Assembly: GCF_020181615.1 (NCBI RefSeq)
Contig: NZ_CP084029.1
Coordinates: 2,644,617-2,708,616, forward strand
Source of the DNA: [Mycobacterium] crassicus
GTDB lineage: Bacteria > Actinomycetota > Actinomycetes > Mycobacteriales > Mycobacteriaceae
DNA: 64,000 nt
Direction: 5' to 3'
The notes under the pieces were generated by a model that saw only the letters and a list, made by a program, of their open reading frames with translations, was not told where the DNA came from and ran no database searches. Shown one piece after another: positions 30,782 to 41,061 of the stretch; positions within the stretch are counted from its first letter, which is position 1; every line of letters begins with the position of its first letter. Position numbers and translations under genes: made by a program.

Positions 30782-30848
30782 TCACAGACCGCGCGGCCTG
30801 TGCATCGGCGACTGCTCCGCGGCACGCGCCGAATTACCTTGCTGCGGT

Positions 30849-32201
30849 ATGCCCGAGGAGGACGGGGCCCACGCGGATGCCGCGCGAACCCGCGAGACTG
30901 CCCTCGCTGTCAGATCGCGGGCTTCCGCGGGTGCCGATCAGGTGCTGGCCGCGGCGGTGTATGAGGCAGCCGATCACGCCCGCGCAGGCCGCCGCCGCCT
31001 CGATGCGATCGGCGCCGAGATCCGCGACGCGCTGGCCGACGGGGCCGAGCTGGCGTTGGACACGCCGTCCGGTGCCCGCCAGTTCCAGCTCTTCCTGGCC
31101 GCCAAGACCCGCGATATCCGCCGGGTGGTCGGTGATGCGGTCGCCGACAGCCGGGCCGGCGCGGAACTGCTGCGAGCGACGGGCGCCGGCTACGGCGTCC
31201 CGGCGCGGGTCCGCGACCGGGTCAACCGGCAGCTGCTGGCTGCCGACATCTGCCGGGTGGAGAACGGCACCGAGCCGGTCAGCGCGGCCGACCGGGTTCG
31301 TTACGGCAACGCGGTACGAGTCCGTGAGGGTCTGTGTGCCAACGCCGTTGCCGGCCCGGCACTGCTGCTCAGCTACGACCCGGTGGCCTTCGGCGGCCGG
31401 GGCCGGGCCGCGATCGCGATCGGCGACCCGGACATCGCCGACAACACCACCGTGCTGGTGCCCGGCGCCCACAGCAGTGTCCGCGACGGCTACCTGTCGC
31501 ACCCGGACGGACGCGACGTCTACCGCGAGGTCTGCCGCACCGATCCGGGCCGCACCAATTCGGTCATCATGTGGATGGGTTACCGCACCCCCGACAGCCT
31601 GTTCGATCTGCAAGTGGCACAACCGGCTTCGGCGCGTGCCGGCGGCCGGCTGCTGGCCGCGGATGTCAATGCTCTGCGACTCACCCACCGCGGTGCCGCA
31701 CACATCACCGTCATCGGTCATTCGTACGGATCGACGACGGTCGCCGACGCCGCCGCAGGGTTCGGGATGCGCGCCGACGACGTGGTGCTGGTCGGTTCGC
31801 CCGGAACGGACCTGGCTCGCTGCGCCGCCGATTTTCACCTGCCCACGGCCGGGCGGGTGTACGTGGGTGCGGCGTCGACGGATCCGATCACCGGCTTGGG
31901 CGGGGAACCGCAACTGATGGTGCCCGGAACGGCGGCGACGGTGGGATTGGGTGCTGACCCCGCCGCCGACGGCTACGGATCGACCCGGTTCAAAGCGGAA
32001 GGCCGGGGCCTGGCATCACCGATGAGCGCCCACGGTTCCTACCTCAAACCCGGCAATGAGGCCCTGTTCAGCATCGGCGACATCGCATCCGGCCACGGCG
32101 ACGCACTGGCACGCGATCACATGACCGCACCGCACCGCCGTCGACTGCCCGCGTTCGACCCGGAACGGGTGCGCCCCGGCAGCGGAGACCACCGGCATTG
32201 A
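30849..32201 (+). CDS. DUF1023 alpha/beta-hydrolase
   Basis: A 450-residue protein with an N-terminal helical half (about 1-150) and a C-terminal DUF1023 alpha/beta-hydrolase domain. The nucleophile elbow is VIGHSYGSTTVADAA near residue 297; the oxyanion region is NTTVLVPGAHSSVRDGY; candidate acid and base residues are near VYVGAASTDPI and MSAHGSYLKPGN. Related mycobacterial DUF1023 proteins are cell-envelope associated hydrolases of unknown substrate; no signal peptide is visible here. TACCTT ends 8 nt before ATG 30849, so the gene may be leaderless. It is divergent from priA and converges on the lysoplasmalogenase gene. Confidence 0.85.
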   Translation: MPEEDGAHADAARTRETALAVRSRASAGADQVLAAAVYEAADHARAGRRRLDAIGAEIRDALADGAELALDTPSGARQFQLFLAAKTRDIRRVVGDAVADSRAGAELLRATGAGYGVPARVRDRVNRQLLAADICRVENGTEPVSAADRVRYGNAVRVREGLCANAVAGPALLLSYDPVAFGGRGRAAIAIGDPDIADNTTVLVPGAHSSVRDGYLSHPDGRDVYREVCRTDPGRTNSVIMWMGYRTPDSLFDLQVAQPASARAGGRLLAADVNALRLTHRGAAHITVIGHSYGSTTVADAAAGFGMRADDVVLVGSPGTDLARCAADFHLPTAGRVYVGAASTDPITGLGGEPQLMVPGTAATVGLGADPAADGYGSTRFKAEGRGLASPMSAHGSYLKPGNEALFSIGDIASGHGDALARDHMTAPHRRRLPAFDPERVRPGSGDHRH

Positions 32202-32224
32202 CCGCCAGCGGTTTTCAGTCGTGG

Positions 32225-32950
32225 TCAGTCCAAGGCCGCCTGTCGCTCGCCGCCGTGAGACCGGCCGAAGAAGAACCCCGCCGTGATGAGCACCTGAGCC
32301 GCCGCGTAGGTCCACCAGACCGGCACTGCCAGCGCCTCATTGCCCAGCACGAACCGGCTGATCGCGATCATCGAGTCCGACACCGCGAAACACACCGCGC
32401 CGACCGCCGTCCAACGAGTGGGCAGATCGGCCAGCAGGGCTGCACACACCATGGCACCCAGCACCGCGACGTAGACCGTCACCGGCACCGTCATGCCCTC
32501 GCGGACCAGGCCTGGCCAGAACCAGACCAGCAGACCCAAACAGCTCACACAGACCACGCCCACCCCGATCAGCCCGCCGCGTGACACCACCGCCAGCGGA
32601 ACCAGCGCGCCCAGAAAACACAGGTGCGCCAACAGGAATGCCGACAGGCCGGCCACGAACGACGGTTCCCACCACGGGATGGCCAGCAGCCAGTCACCGG
32701 CGGCCGACAAGATCAGTGCCGGGATCAGCCAGCGCGCCTCGCGCAGGATCGGGTGTGCGACCGCGGCGACGGCCAGCAACACCGCCATCGACGCCTTGAA
32801 GGCCGGCTGGCCGATCCAGTGCCCGGTCAGGGCGTCGCCCGGCGTCGACCGGAACTGCAGCACGATCAAAAAGATGCCGTAGGCCGCTCCGGCCCAGCCG
32901 GCGGCGGCCCACGCAGTGGAGACCTGTCGTGTTGCGTACGGTGTGTCCAT
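32225..32950 (-). CDS. Lysoplasmalogenase-like membrane protein (YhhN family)
   Basis: A 241-residue integral membrane protein with about eight helices, of the YhhN/TMEM86 family, some members of which cleave the vinyl-ether bond of lysoplasmalogens. The conserved acidic motif [12 protein letters not shown] and the later [13 protein letters not shown] are readable; these Asp residues are the family's presumed catalytic pair. Similar in place to M. tuberculosis Rv1401. Its ATG (32948-32950) shares two bases with the ATG of the divergent esterase gene, so there is no conventional 5' leader between them. Substrate in mycobacteria is unknown. Confidence 0.87.
   Translation of the reverse strand: MDTPYATRQVSTAWAAAGWAGAAYGIFLIVLQFRSTPGDALTGHWIGQPAFKASMAVLLAVAAVAHPILREARWLIPALILSAAGDWLLAIPWWEPSFVAGLSAFLLAHLCFLGALVPLAVVSRGGLIGVGVVCVSCLGLLVWFWPGLVREGMTVPVTVYVAVLGAMVCAALLADLPTRWTAVGAVCFAVSDSMIAISRFVLGNEALAVPVWWTYAAAQVLITAGFFFGRSHGGERQAALD
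32937..32942 (+). promoter_or_regulatory. -10 box of leaderless esterase promoter
   Basis: TACGGT, 6 nt before the ATG at 32949, inside the first codons of the divergent lysoplasmalogenase gene. It would allow a leaderless transcript where no ribosome-binding site exists. Confidence 0.45.
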
Positions 32951-33887
32951 GCCGGCTATCGACCCCATAGTGCTGAAGGTACTGGACGCTGTTCCCTTCC
33001 GACTATCACTGGACGACGGCGTCGAGGCCGCGCGTCGGCAGATGCGCGATCTGCCGCGGCTGCCGGTGCACCCGGAGCTGCCCAGTGAGGATCGGGTCAT
33101 CGACGGCCCGGGCGGCGATCTGCCGATCCGCATCTACCGGCCGCCAACCGCTGCTGCCGGCGCCGCCCCGGTCGTGGTGTTCTTCCACGGCGGCGGTTTC
33201 GTCGCCGGCGATCTGGACACCCATGACGGCACCGCCCGCCACCATGCGGCCGGCGCCGACGCGGTGGTGGTGTCGGTGGACTATCGGCTGGCTCCCGAGC
33301 ACCCGTTCCCGGCCGCCGTCGAAGACGCCTTCGCGGCCACCGAGTGGGTGGCGCAGCACGCCGCCGAGCTGGGTGTCGACCCGGCCCGGCTGGCGGTGGC
33401 CGGAGACTCGGCGGGCGGAAACCTGGCCGCGGTCGTGGCTCAGCTGGCCCGCGACGCCGGCGGCCCGGCGATCGCCTTCCAGCTGCTGTGGTATCCGGCG
33501 ACCACCTACGACATCACCTTGCCGTCGTTCACCGAGAACGCCCACGCGCCGATCATCGACCGTGATGCGATCGCCGCGTTGACCCTCGCCTACGCCGGGG
33601 AGGTCGACCTGAGCAATCCGCCGGCGGCGCTGGCGCCGGCCCGTGCCGCGAACCTGGCCGGTCTGCCGCCGGCCTACATCGCGGTGGCCGGTCACGACCC
33701 GCTGCGTGACGACGGCCTTCGCTACGGCGAGCTGCTGGCCGCCGCCGGGGTGCCGACACAGGTACACAACGCCGAGACGCTGATTCACGGCTACCTGGGC
33801 TACGCCGGGGCGATTCCGGCGGCCACCGAGGCCACCGACCTCGGGCTGGCGGCTTTGAAGCAGGCCCTGGCCACCACGCGTTCCTGA
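32949..33887 (+). CDS. LipH/LipI-type carboxylesterase
   Basis: A 312-residue hormone-sensitive-lipase-family esterase. [14 protein letters not shown] gives the oxyanion hole, GDSAGGN is the nucleophile elbow, the catalytic Asp is in [10 protein letters not shown] and the His in LIHGYLGY. The conserved [19 protein letters not shown] is typical. Close in sequence and place to M. tuberculosis LipH/LipI (Rv1399c/Rv1400c); I cannot tell which of the two, so no symbol is given. I chose ATG 32949, which abuts the start of the divergent membrane-protein gene and has TACGGT 6 nt upstream; a start at 32916 would lie inside that promoter. The VOC gene follows after 4 bp and is probably co-transcribed. 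Confidence 0.92.
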   Translation: MPAIDPIVLKVLDAVPFRLSLDDGVEAARRQMRDLPRLPVHPELPSEDRVIDGPGGDLPIRIYRPPTAAAGAAPVVVFFHGGGFVAGDLDTHDGTARHHAAGADAVVVSVDYRLAPEHPFPAAVEDAFAATEWVAQHAAELGVDPARLAVAGDSAGGNLAAVVAQLARDAGGPAIAFQLLWYPATTYDITLPSFTENAHAPIIDRDAIAALTLAYAGEVDLSNPPAALAPARAANLAGLPPAYIAVAGHDPLRDDGLRYGELLAAAGVPTQVHNAETLIHGYLGYAGAIPAATEATDLGLAALKQALATTRS

Positions 33888-33891
33888 ATCG

Positions 33892-34278
33892 ATGCGGCTG
33901 AACCAGGTCACCATCGGCTGCTCCGACATCGACGCCTCGGAGCGGTTCTACCGGCTGCTGGGACTGCGGCTGATCGTCAAGACGGACCACCACCTGCGGT
34001 TCGAATGCCCGGACGGGGACAGCACCTTCTCGGTTGAACGCGCCGACGCGGTCCCGGCCGGCGAGCAGGTGACGATCTACTTCGAAACCGACGACCTCGA
34101 CGCCGAATACCAGCGCCTGCGCGACTCGGTCGAGTTCAGCCGGCCACCTACCGACATGCCGTGGTTGTGGCGCGAGGCTCGGCTGCGAGATCCCGATGGG
34201 CACCGGCTGTGCCTGTATTCGGCCGGGGAAGCCCGCCGGAATCCGCCCTGGCGGCTCGATCCCCCGGATTTGGGCTAA
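33892..34278 (+). CDS. Glyoxalase/VOC-family protein
   Basis: A 128-residue single-module VOC (vicinal oxygen chelate) protein: MRLNQVTIGCSDIDASERFYR at the start and LRDPDGHRLCLYSAGE at the end are the two beta-alpha-beta halves of the fold. Possible metal ligands are a Glu in the first half (ERFYR region) and His/Glu residues late in the domain; the usual first-position His is not seen. Such proteins include glyoxalases, dioxygenases and resistance proteins, so substrate and even metal use are unknown. ATG lies 4 bp after the esterase stop; the flavin monooxygenase follows after 64 bp with its own GAGGAG site. Confidence 0.85.
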   Translation: MRLNQVTIGCSDIDASERFYRLLGLRLIVKTDHHLRFECPDGDSTFSVERADAVPAGEQVTIYFETDDLDAEYQRLRDSVEFSRPPTDMPWLWREARLRDPDGHRLCLYSAGEARRNPPWRLDPPDLG

Positions 34279-34342
34279 CGCGACCTCACCCCGCTGGGTG
34301 GCACGCTACCGTCGAGCGCACAGCGGCGATGAGGAGCGACCC

Positions 34343-35827
34343 GTGACCGAGCATCCAGACCACGACATCCTGATCGTCGGCGCCGGCTTCTCCGGTATCG
34401 GGGCGGCGATCAACCTCGACGCCGCGGGAATGTCGGACTACCTGGTGATCGAGGCCGGTGACGGGGTCGGCGGCACCTGGCACTGGAACACCTATCCGGG
34501 TATCGCGGTGGACATTCCGTCGTTCTCGTATCAGTTCTCGTTCGAGCAGAGCGCCAAGTGGTCGCGCACCTACGCTCCCGGCCGTGAGCTGAAGGCCTAC
34601 GCCGAGCACTGCGTCGACAAGTACGGCCTGCGTGACCGGATCCGGTTCGGCACGCAGGTGGCATCGGCGGAGTTCGACGAGCAGCGCGGGTGGTGGCGGG
34701 TGCAGACCGACCCCGGCGGCGTCCTGACGGCGCGATTCCTGATCAACGCCAGCGGCGTGCTGACCATCCCGAAGCTGCCCGACATCGACGGTGTCGATAC
34801 GTTCGCCGGCCGGACCCTGCACACCGCACGCTGGGACCACTCGCAGGATCTGAGCGGTAAGCGCGTCGCCGTGATCGGCACCGGGGCGTCAGCGGTGCAG
34901 GTTATCCCGGAGATCGCCCCGATCGTCTCCTCGCTCACGGTGTTTCAGCGCACCCCGATCTGGTGCTTTCCGAAGGTGGACGTGCCACTGGCGGCACCGG
35001 TCCGCTGGGCGATGCGGCTTCCCGGCGGGATGGCGCTGCAGCGACTGGCCAGCCAGGCGTTCGTCGAAGCGACCTTCCCCATCGCGGCGCAGTACTTCAC
35101 GGTCTTTCCGCTCGCCAAGCGGATGGAGTCCGCCGGGCGGTCATATCTGCGCCGGCAGGTGCACGACCCGGTGGTCCGCGATCAGCTCACTCCGCGCTAC
35201 GCGGTGGGCTGCAAACGGCCCGGCTTCCACAACACCTATCTGTCGACGTTCAACCGCGACAACGTGCACCTGGTCGTCGACCCGATCGAGCGGATCACGC
35301 CGACCGGCGTCGTCACCGTCGACGGAACCGCCCACGACGTCGATGTCCTCATCCTGGCCACCGGGTTCAAGGTGATGGACAGCGACAACATCCCGACCTT
35401 CGCCGTCACCGGCAGCGGCGGGCAGTCACTGAGCCGGTTCTGGGACGAGCACCGACTACAGGCCTACGAAGGCGTCAGCATCCCCGGGTTTCCCAACCTG
35501 TTCAGTATCTTCGGGCCGTACGGCTACGTCGGCTCGTCGTACTTCGCGCTGATCGAGGCGCAGACGCATCACATCGTGCGCTGCCTGAAGCGCGCCCGAC
35601 ACGACGGTGCCACCCGGGTCGAGATCTCCCAGGCGGCCAATGACCGCTACTTCGCGGAGATGATGCGCAAGCGGCACCGGCAGGTGTTCTGGCAGGACAG
35701 CTGCCAGCAGGCCAACAGCTACTACTTCGACAAGAACGGCGACGTCCCGCTGCGGCCCACCACCACCGTCGAGGCGTACTGGCGCAGCCGGCGCTTCGCC
35801 CTCGACGACTACCGGTTCAGCGCCTGA
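34343..35827 (+). CDS. Flavin-containing (Baeyer-Villiger-type) monooxygenase
   Basis: A 494-residue flavoprotein monooxygenase, similar in length and neighbourhood to M. tuberculosis Rv1393c next to metK. FAD Rossmann motif ILIVGAGFSGIGAAINL at the N-terminus; a Baeyer-Villiger-like fingerprint FAGRTLHTARWD (FxGxxxHxxxW with D instead of P) near 155; NADPH Rossmann VAVIGTGASAVQVIPEI near 175; ILATGF near 335. It should insert oxygen into a ketone or oxidise a soft nucleophile; the substrate is unknown. I chose GTG 34343 because GAGGAG lies 6 nt upstream and the FAD strand begins nine residues later. Confidence 0.92.
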   Translation: MTEHPDHDILIVGAGFSGIGAAINLDAAGMSDYLVIEAGDGVGGTWHWNTYPGIAVDIPSFSYQFSFEQSAKWSRTYAPGRELKAYAEHCVDKYGLRDRIRFGTQVASAEFDEQRGWWRVQTDPGGVLTARFLINASGVLTIPKLPDIDGVDTFAGRTLHTARWDHSQDLSGKRVAVIGTGASAVQVIPEIAPIVSSLTVFQRTPIWCFPKVDVPLAAPVRWAMRLPGGMALQRLASQAFVEATFPIAAQYFTVFPLAKRMESAGRSYLRRQVHDPVVRDQLTPRYAVGCKRPGFHNTYLSTFNRDNVHLVVDPIERITPTGVVTVDGTAHDVDVLILATGFKVMDSDNIPTFAVTGSGGQSLSRFWDEHRLQAYEGVSIPGFPNLFSIFGPYGYVGSSYFALIEAQTHHIVRCLKRARHDGATRVEISQAANDRYFAEMMRKRHRQVFWQDSCQQANSYYFDKNGDVPLRPTTTVEAYWRSRRFALDDYRFSA

Positions 35828-35840
35828 CCCGACGAAACGG

Positions 35841-37052
<1,212 letters not shown>

Positions 37053-37187
37053 AATGTCACCCTTCCGTGCCCTTTTCGCACTGTAAAAAAAGTTAGGCCG
37101 GGAGAATATATCGCCCGCATCCTCTACGTTCCTGAGCGCTGCCCCAGCCTGCGTCACAACCCCCGGCTCGCTACCGTAGCAGCGCCC

Positions 37188-38453
37188 TCACCCGTCGTGC
37201 CCACGCAGGAAGGCCGCGACCGCATCTACGATCCGGCTGGCCATCAATGTCTTGGATCCCGGCTCCAGTGCGGACTCGGTCCCGTCTGCGGCCAACAGCC
37301 ACCCGTCATTGTGGTCCACCTCGAAGGCCCTGCCGTCCCCGACGGCGTTGACCACCAACAGATCGCATCCCTTGCGGCGCAGCTTCGCCCGTGCGTGGAA
37401 CAACACGTCGCCGTTCTCGTCGCCGGTCTCGGCGGCGAACCCGACAATGGCCCGCATGTTGGGCAGCTGCCCTTCGCTGCGTGCCCGCACCGCACCGGCC
37501 AACACGTCGTCGTTGCGGACCAGATCGATGGTGGGCGGCTGGTCGTCCTCGCCGGGGCCCTTCTTGATCTTCGCCTGCGCCATCCGGGCCGGGCGGAAAT
37601 CGGCGACCGCGGCGGCCATCACCAGCACGTGTGCCTCCGGGGCGTGTTTGGTGACCGCTTCGTGCAGCTGCGGGGCCGAGCTGACGCGGACCACGTCGAC
37701 ACCGGCCGGGTCGATCAGACCGGCGGTGTGCGCGGAGATCAGGGTGACCTCGGCGCCGCGCTGGGCGGCCACCCGCGCCACCGCGTAGCCCTGCTTACCG
37801 GAGCTGCGGTTGCCGATGAAACGGACCGGGTCGATCGGCTCACGGGTTCCGCCCGCGGTCACCAGTACCTTGTGCCCGGCCAGGTCGTAGGACAGCGCGT
37901 CGGCCCGCTCCAGAAGCAGCGACGCGAAGGTGTTGATCTCCTCGGCCTCGGGCAGTCGGCCCGGCCCGGTGTCGGCGCCGGTCAGCCGTCCCGATGCGGG
38001 TTCGAGGACCACCGCACCGCGCGAACGCAACGTTGCCACGTTCGCTCTGGTGGCCGGGTGCTGCCACATCTCGGTGTGCATCGCCGGCGCGAACAGCACC
38101 GGGCAGCGGGCGGTGAGCAGGGTGGCGGTCAGCAGATCGTCAGCGCGTCCCGTAACCGCGCGGGCCAGCAGGTCTGCGGTGGCCGGGGCAACCACCACCA
38201 GGTCGGCCTGCTGACCGATGGCGACATGCGGCACCTGCGGCACGTCGTCGAAGACCCCGGTGTGCACCGGGTTTCCGGAGAGCGCCTCGAAGGTGGCCGC
38301 CCCGACGAACCGCAGTGCGGATGCGGTCGGGACGACGCGCACCGAATGGCCGACCTCGGTCAGCTGCCGAACCACGGTGCACGCCTTGTAGGCGGCGATG
38401 CCACCGGAGACGCCGACGACGATCCGTTTAGGTTCCACGGGTATCGGCACCAC
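37188..38453 (-). CDS. coaBC: CoaBC: phosphopantothenoylcysteine decarboxylase / synthetase
   Basis: Bifunctional coenzyme A enzyme (Dfp). N-terminal CoaC flavodoxin-like decarboxylase (about 1-190): VVGVSGGIAAYKACTVVRQL, catalytic His in QVPHVAIGQQ, and PAMHTEMW. C-terminal CoaB synthetase (about 195-420): TREPIDPVRFIGNRSSGKQG, the AAAVADFRP segment and the KIKK loop. Start choice is open: GTG 38453 (421 aa) or GTG 38438 (416 aa); homologues of about 418 aa do not decide. I list 38453, which has a GGGGC-rich ribosome-site-like stretch upstream. It follows rpoZ by 16 bp in the mihF-gmk-rpoZ-coaBC run. Confidence 0.95.
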   Translation of the reverse strand: MVPIPVEPKRIVVGVSGGIAAYKACTVVRQLTEVGHSVRVVPTASALRFVGAATFEALSGNPVHTGVFDDVPQVPHVAIGQQADLVVVAPATADLLARAVTGRADDLLTATLLTARCPVLFAPAMHTEMWQHPATRANVATLRSRGAVVLEPASGRLTGADTGPGRLPEAEEINTFASLLLERADALSYDLAGHKVLVTAGGTREPIDPVRFIGNRSSGKQGYAVARVAAQRGAEVTLISAHTAGLIDPAGVDVVRVSSAPQLHEAVTKHAPEAHVLVMAAAVADFRPARMAQAKIKKGPGEDDQPPTIDLVRNDDVLAGAVRARSEGQLPNMRAIVGFAAETGDENGDVLFHARAKLRRKGCDLLVVNAVGDGRAFEVDHNDGWLLAADGTESALEPGSKTLMASRIVDAVAAFLRGHDG

Positions 38454-38469
38454 CCGCCCCGAGCCCCTG

Positions 38470-38784
38470 CTACTCGCCTTCGGTGTATTCGAGCAGGTCG
38501 CCGTGGATCTCGCGCAGCGCGATCGACAGCGGCTTCTCCTGCAGACCGGGCTCGACCAGCGGCCCGACGTACTCGAGGATGCCCTCACCGAGCTGGTTGT
38601 AGTAGTCGTTGATCTGGCGAGCCCGCTTGGCCGCGTAGATCACCAGCGCGTACTTGCTCGACGCGCGCTGCAGCAGCTCGTCGATGGGTGGGTTGGTGAT
38701 GCCGAGCGGCGTGTCGTAGCCGCCGATGGACGCCGGGTCGAACTCTTCGACGTCGGTGGCCGCCTCGACCTGTGAGGTACTCAC
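38470..38784 (-). CDS. rpoZ: RNA polymerase omega subunit
   Basis: The small RNA polymerase subunit that helps assemble beta-prime. 104 residues with the family core [18 protein letters not shown] and [24 protein letters not shown] start at 38784 with an AGGAG ribosome site about 10 nt upstream on the minus strand. It lies between gmk and coaBC, the standard actinobacterial order, and probably belongs to the same transcription unit, with 82 bp between gmk stop and this start that may hold an extra promoter. Confidence 0.96.
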   Translation of the reverse strand: MSTSQVEAATDVEEFDPASIGGYDTPLGITNPPIDELLQRASSKYALVIYAAKRARQINDYYNQLGEGILEYVGPLVEPGLQEKPLSIALREIHGDLLEYTEGE

Positions 38785-38866
38785 TTAAGACATTCTCCTG
38801 GCTTGTGATGACTGAGCTTTGGATGACTGGGGTTCGGTCACGCCTGCTGACGGTGGTCCGGGCCGG

Positions 38867-39469
38867 TCAGACCGGACCCGGTGCGCTGTCCACCAGCAAG
38901 GATACCAATTCTGAGCAGGCGGTTTCCAATCGAGCGTTTACCACCACCCGGTCAAAGTCGCCTTGGGCCGCCAACTCGGTTCGCGCGGTGGCCAGGCGGC
39001 GTTCCATCACCTCCGCGGATTCGGTGCCGCGGCCGGCCAGCCTGGCCTGCAGAGTCTCCCAATCCGGGGGCGCCAAAAACACCGTGACAGCCTCGGGAAG
39101 CGCCTTCTTGATAGACCTGGCACCGGCCAGATCAACCTCGATCAGGACCGGTTTACCGGCCCGGGTCGCGTCCGCGACCGGGCCCGCCGGAGTACCCGAT
39201 CGCTGCAGGCCGCCGTGGATGTCGGCCCACTCCAGCAACGCGTCGGCTTCGATCAACCGGTCGAACTCCTCCGGCGTCACGAACCGGTAGTCGACACCGT
39301 CGACCTCACCGGGCCTAGGCGCGCGAGTGGTGGCCGACACGCTGAAGTACAGGCTCGGCACCCGCTCCCGCAGGCAACGGACCACGCTCGACTTACCGAC
39401 CGCGGATGGACCGGACAGCACCACGACGCGTCCCGCGTACCTGCTGTCCGGTCCTCCACCGGCATTCAC
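38867..39469 (-). CDS. gmk: Guanylate kinase
   Basis: Phosphorylates GMP to GDP with ATP. 200 residues. The P-loop is [18 protein letters not shown]; the GMP-binding region is [22 protein letters not shown] (split here as [14 protein letters not shown] and GVDYRF); the lid region is later ([33 protein letters not shown]). The GTG at 39469 lies 7 bp after the mihF stop, so the two are co-transcribed. An N-terminal extension of about 14 residues before the P-loop strand is normal for mycobacterial Gmk. Confidence 0.97.
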   Translation of the reverse strand: MNAGGGPDSRYAGRVVVLSGPSAVGKSSVVRCLRERVPSLYFSVSATTRAPRPGEVDGVDYRFVTPEEFDRLIEADALLEWADIHGGLQRSGTPAGPVADATRAGKPVLIEVDLAGARSIKKALPEAVTVFLAPPDWETLQARLAGRGTESAEVMERRLATARTELAAQGDFDRVVVNARLETACSELVSLLVDSAPGPV

Positions 39470-39476
39470 TGACGGA

Positions 39477-39794
39477 TCAGGAGAAGTCGAACTTCTCCAG
39501 CAGCGCCTTGCGCTGCCGGTCGCCCAGGCCGCGCAACCGGCGGGTGGGGGCGATCTCCAGTTCGGTCATGATCTCCTGCGCCTTGACCTTGCCGACCTTC
39601 GGCAACGCCTCCAGCAGCGCCGAAACCTTCATCTTGCCGAGGACCTCATCGGTCTCGGCGTCCTTGAGCACCTGCTTGAGATTGGTGCCGCCGCGCTTGA
39701 GCCGGTCCTTGAGCTCCGCCCGGATTCGACGCGCGGCCGCCGCCTTCTCCAACGCGGCGGCGCGCTGCTCGTCGGTCAACTGGGGAAGGGCCAC
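39477..39794 (-). CDS. mihF: Mycobacterial integration host factor mIHF
   Basis: Actinobacterial nucleoid-associated protein, unrelated to the E. coli IHF fold; it bends DNA, is essential in M. tuberculosis and supports phage L5 integration. 105 residues: [19 protein letters not shown], a basic helical segment [20 protein letters not shown], then the helix-two-turn-helix [18 protein letters not shown] with [16 protein letters not shown]. This is the short (105-residue) form. GTG start with GGAGGA 5 nt upstream, a strong ribosome site. First coding gene of the mihF-gmk-rpoZ-coaBC run. Confidence 0.97.
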   Translation of the reverse strand: MALPQLTDEQRAAALEKAAAARRIRAELKDRLKRGGTNLKQVLKDAETDEVLGKMKVSALLEALPKVGKVKAQEIMTELEIAPTRRLRGLGDRQRKALLEKFDFS

Positions 39795-40771
39795 GATTCC
39801 TCCGTATCGTCATCATCGACAACGCCGATGTTTTCCTTGTCCCGGCCGGGTACTCCAGCCAGAGACGACGACCGTACCCACGCCGTCTGACGAAATCTAA
39901 CCCCACCCCCCGTTTCCGGCTACAAATGCCCAGCGTGTGGCGTCGCCGCAGCGTGGTCCGACCCGAGTTGACCAAGATCGGGCGCCCCGGTCCAGGTGAG
40001 CCGCACCAGCCCGTTACGCGGCCCGAAAAACCCTGTTTGAGCTGGTGTTTTGATCCGATTCGCCTGGTCGGACGGGTGCCGCGCTTCGGCCCTACTGTCC
40101 CCGTCTGGGCAGGACGGGGAATTCGTGGCATTGACTTCGCACCTCACGGCGTGTCGCGCGTGTCGAAACCGGTTTTCGGCCGCCCGGCGTCATCGCGGAT
40201 CAGGGATGGGAGCCAGACGCGAAGGGCCCCGCAGGGCGCTGAACGGCTACCTGCCAGCCGCCAGAGCCGGTCGAACGGGTAACCCCGCCAGGCATGCGGT
40301 GCGATGAGTCGGCGGACGGCGTCAGGCCCCCGGATCCGGTGTCGTAGCCGGGCACGGGCGGTGGATCGGCCAGGATCAGCCGCTCACAGGCCCGGGCCCG
40401 CCGGTGAGTCCGCGACCGTTCATCGGCCAGGTGGTCTCTCCGCCGGATGTGGTCAGGCCGGGGTTCGAGCAGTCGGACCGGAATGGGTAGTCGTCGATCG
40501 ACGGGCAAGGATGCGGGTTGGCGACGGCACGCCGAGGGCTCCGGTATCGGCTGCGCTGGTGGGGCGGCCTACCGGATGACCGGGCCATACCCCTCGAAAT
40601 GCCGACCTGACGGCCCGGACACAGCTTTCCCTTCGGATCCCTTGATGAACCTCGTACCGCTCACTGCCCGTTGATATTTCACAGCGAGACGAGAATGCGT
40701 TGCCAGACTCTTCGAGGGTTGGGCCGACTAGGTTGGATCAAGATCAGCGAGAACGGAACGGAGTTGATGCC
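39795..40771. other. Long stretch without a convincing gene
   Basis: Nearly 980 bp upstream of mihF and of the divergent small secreted protein. The open frames on both strands are Arg/Pro-rich shadows without ribosome sites or motifs. One clear structure is seen, the hairpin at 40098-40120. A reading frame around 40420-40490 on + encodes a plausible-looking peptide ending in a stop but has no start, so it could be a gene remnant. In M. tuberculosis a PE/PPE pair occupies this interval, from memory; I see no PE or PPE signature here. Confidence 0.45.
40098..40120. repeat. Inverted repeat in the mihF upstream region
   Basis: TCCCCGTC (40098-40105) and GACGGGGA (40113-40120) form a perfect 8-bp stem with a 7-nt loop. 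No T-run follows. It could be a terminator-like element or part of an untranslated RNA. Confidence 0.4.
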
Positions 40772-41017
40772 ATGAACGCCCAACGCGTACTGTGCGCCGC
40801 TGCCCTGTCGGTGGGTGTTGCCCTGACCAGCCTCGTCGGTGTCGGAGTCGCGGTGGCGAATGCGGCCGGTCCGGCCTACATCGCCACCACCAAGGAGACC
40901 CCGACCCCGCAGCCGGTCCCCGGCCCAACGCTCAGCCACCACGACCAGAAGAAGCTCGACAAGTACCTCAAGAAGCACCCGGAGATCGCCGTGCCCAACC
41001 CGGGCGCACACCGGTAA
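40772..41017 (+). CDS. Small secreted protein, unknown
   Basis: An 81-residue predicted exported protein. N-terminal signal peptide MNAQRVLCAAALSVGVALTS continuing to VAVANA with cleavage near residue 32; the mature part is short, rich in Lys/His/Pro (TPTPQPVPGPTLSHHDQKKL, DKYLKKHPEIAVPNPGAHR). No domain recognised. I chose ATG 40772, preceded by ACGGAG about 8 nt away. A perfect 13-bp hairpin follows 15 bp after the stop, so it is a single-gene unit. Composition is typical of mycobacterial secreted antigens, but function is unknown. Confidence 0.75.
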   Translation: MNAQRVLCAAALSVGVALTSLVGVGVAVANAAGPAYIATTKETPTPQPVPGPTLSHHDQKKLDKYLKKHPEIAVPNPGAHR

Positions 41018-41032
41018 AGACTTGACCCGCAG

Positions 41033-41061
41033 CGGCGGGCCACCGTATCGGTGGCCCGCCG
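41033..41061 (+). terminator. Perfect 13-bp hairpin terminator
   Basis: CGGCGGGCCACCG (41033-41045), loop TAT, CGGTGGCCCGCCG (41049-41061), immediately after the small secreted protein. Perfect pairing and position support a terminator despite the missing T-run (GTTGG follows). Confidence 0.75.

Noticed and set aside
29329..31917. Very long plus-strand open frame opposite priA and across the next gene
   Set aside because: It runs antisense through priA, then out of frame through the DUF1023 gene; it has no ribosome site or recognisable domain.
37053..37187. SAM riboswitch upstream of metK
   Set aside because: Only a promoter-like TACAGT with a T-run and a ribosome site are present; no SAM-I, SAM-II or SAM-IV conserved core is seen.
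40455..40475. tRNA T-loop-like GGGGTTCGAG
   Set aside because: The flanking bases do not pair into a T-stem and no anticodon or acceptor arm can be drawn.
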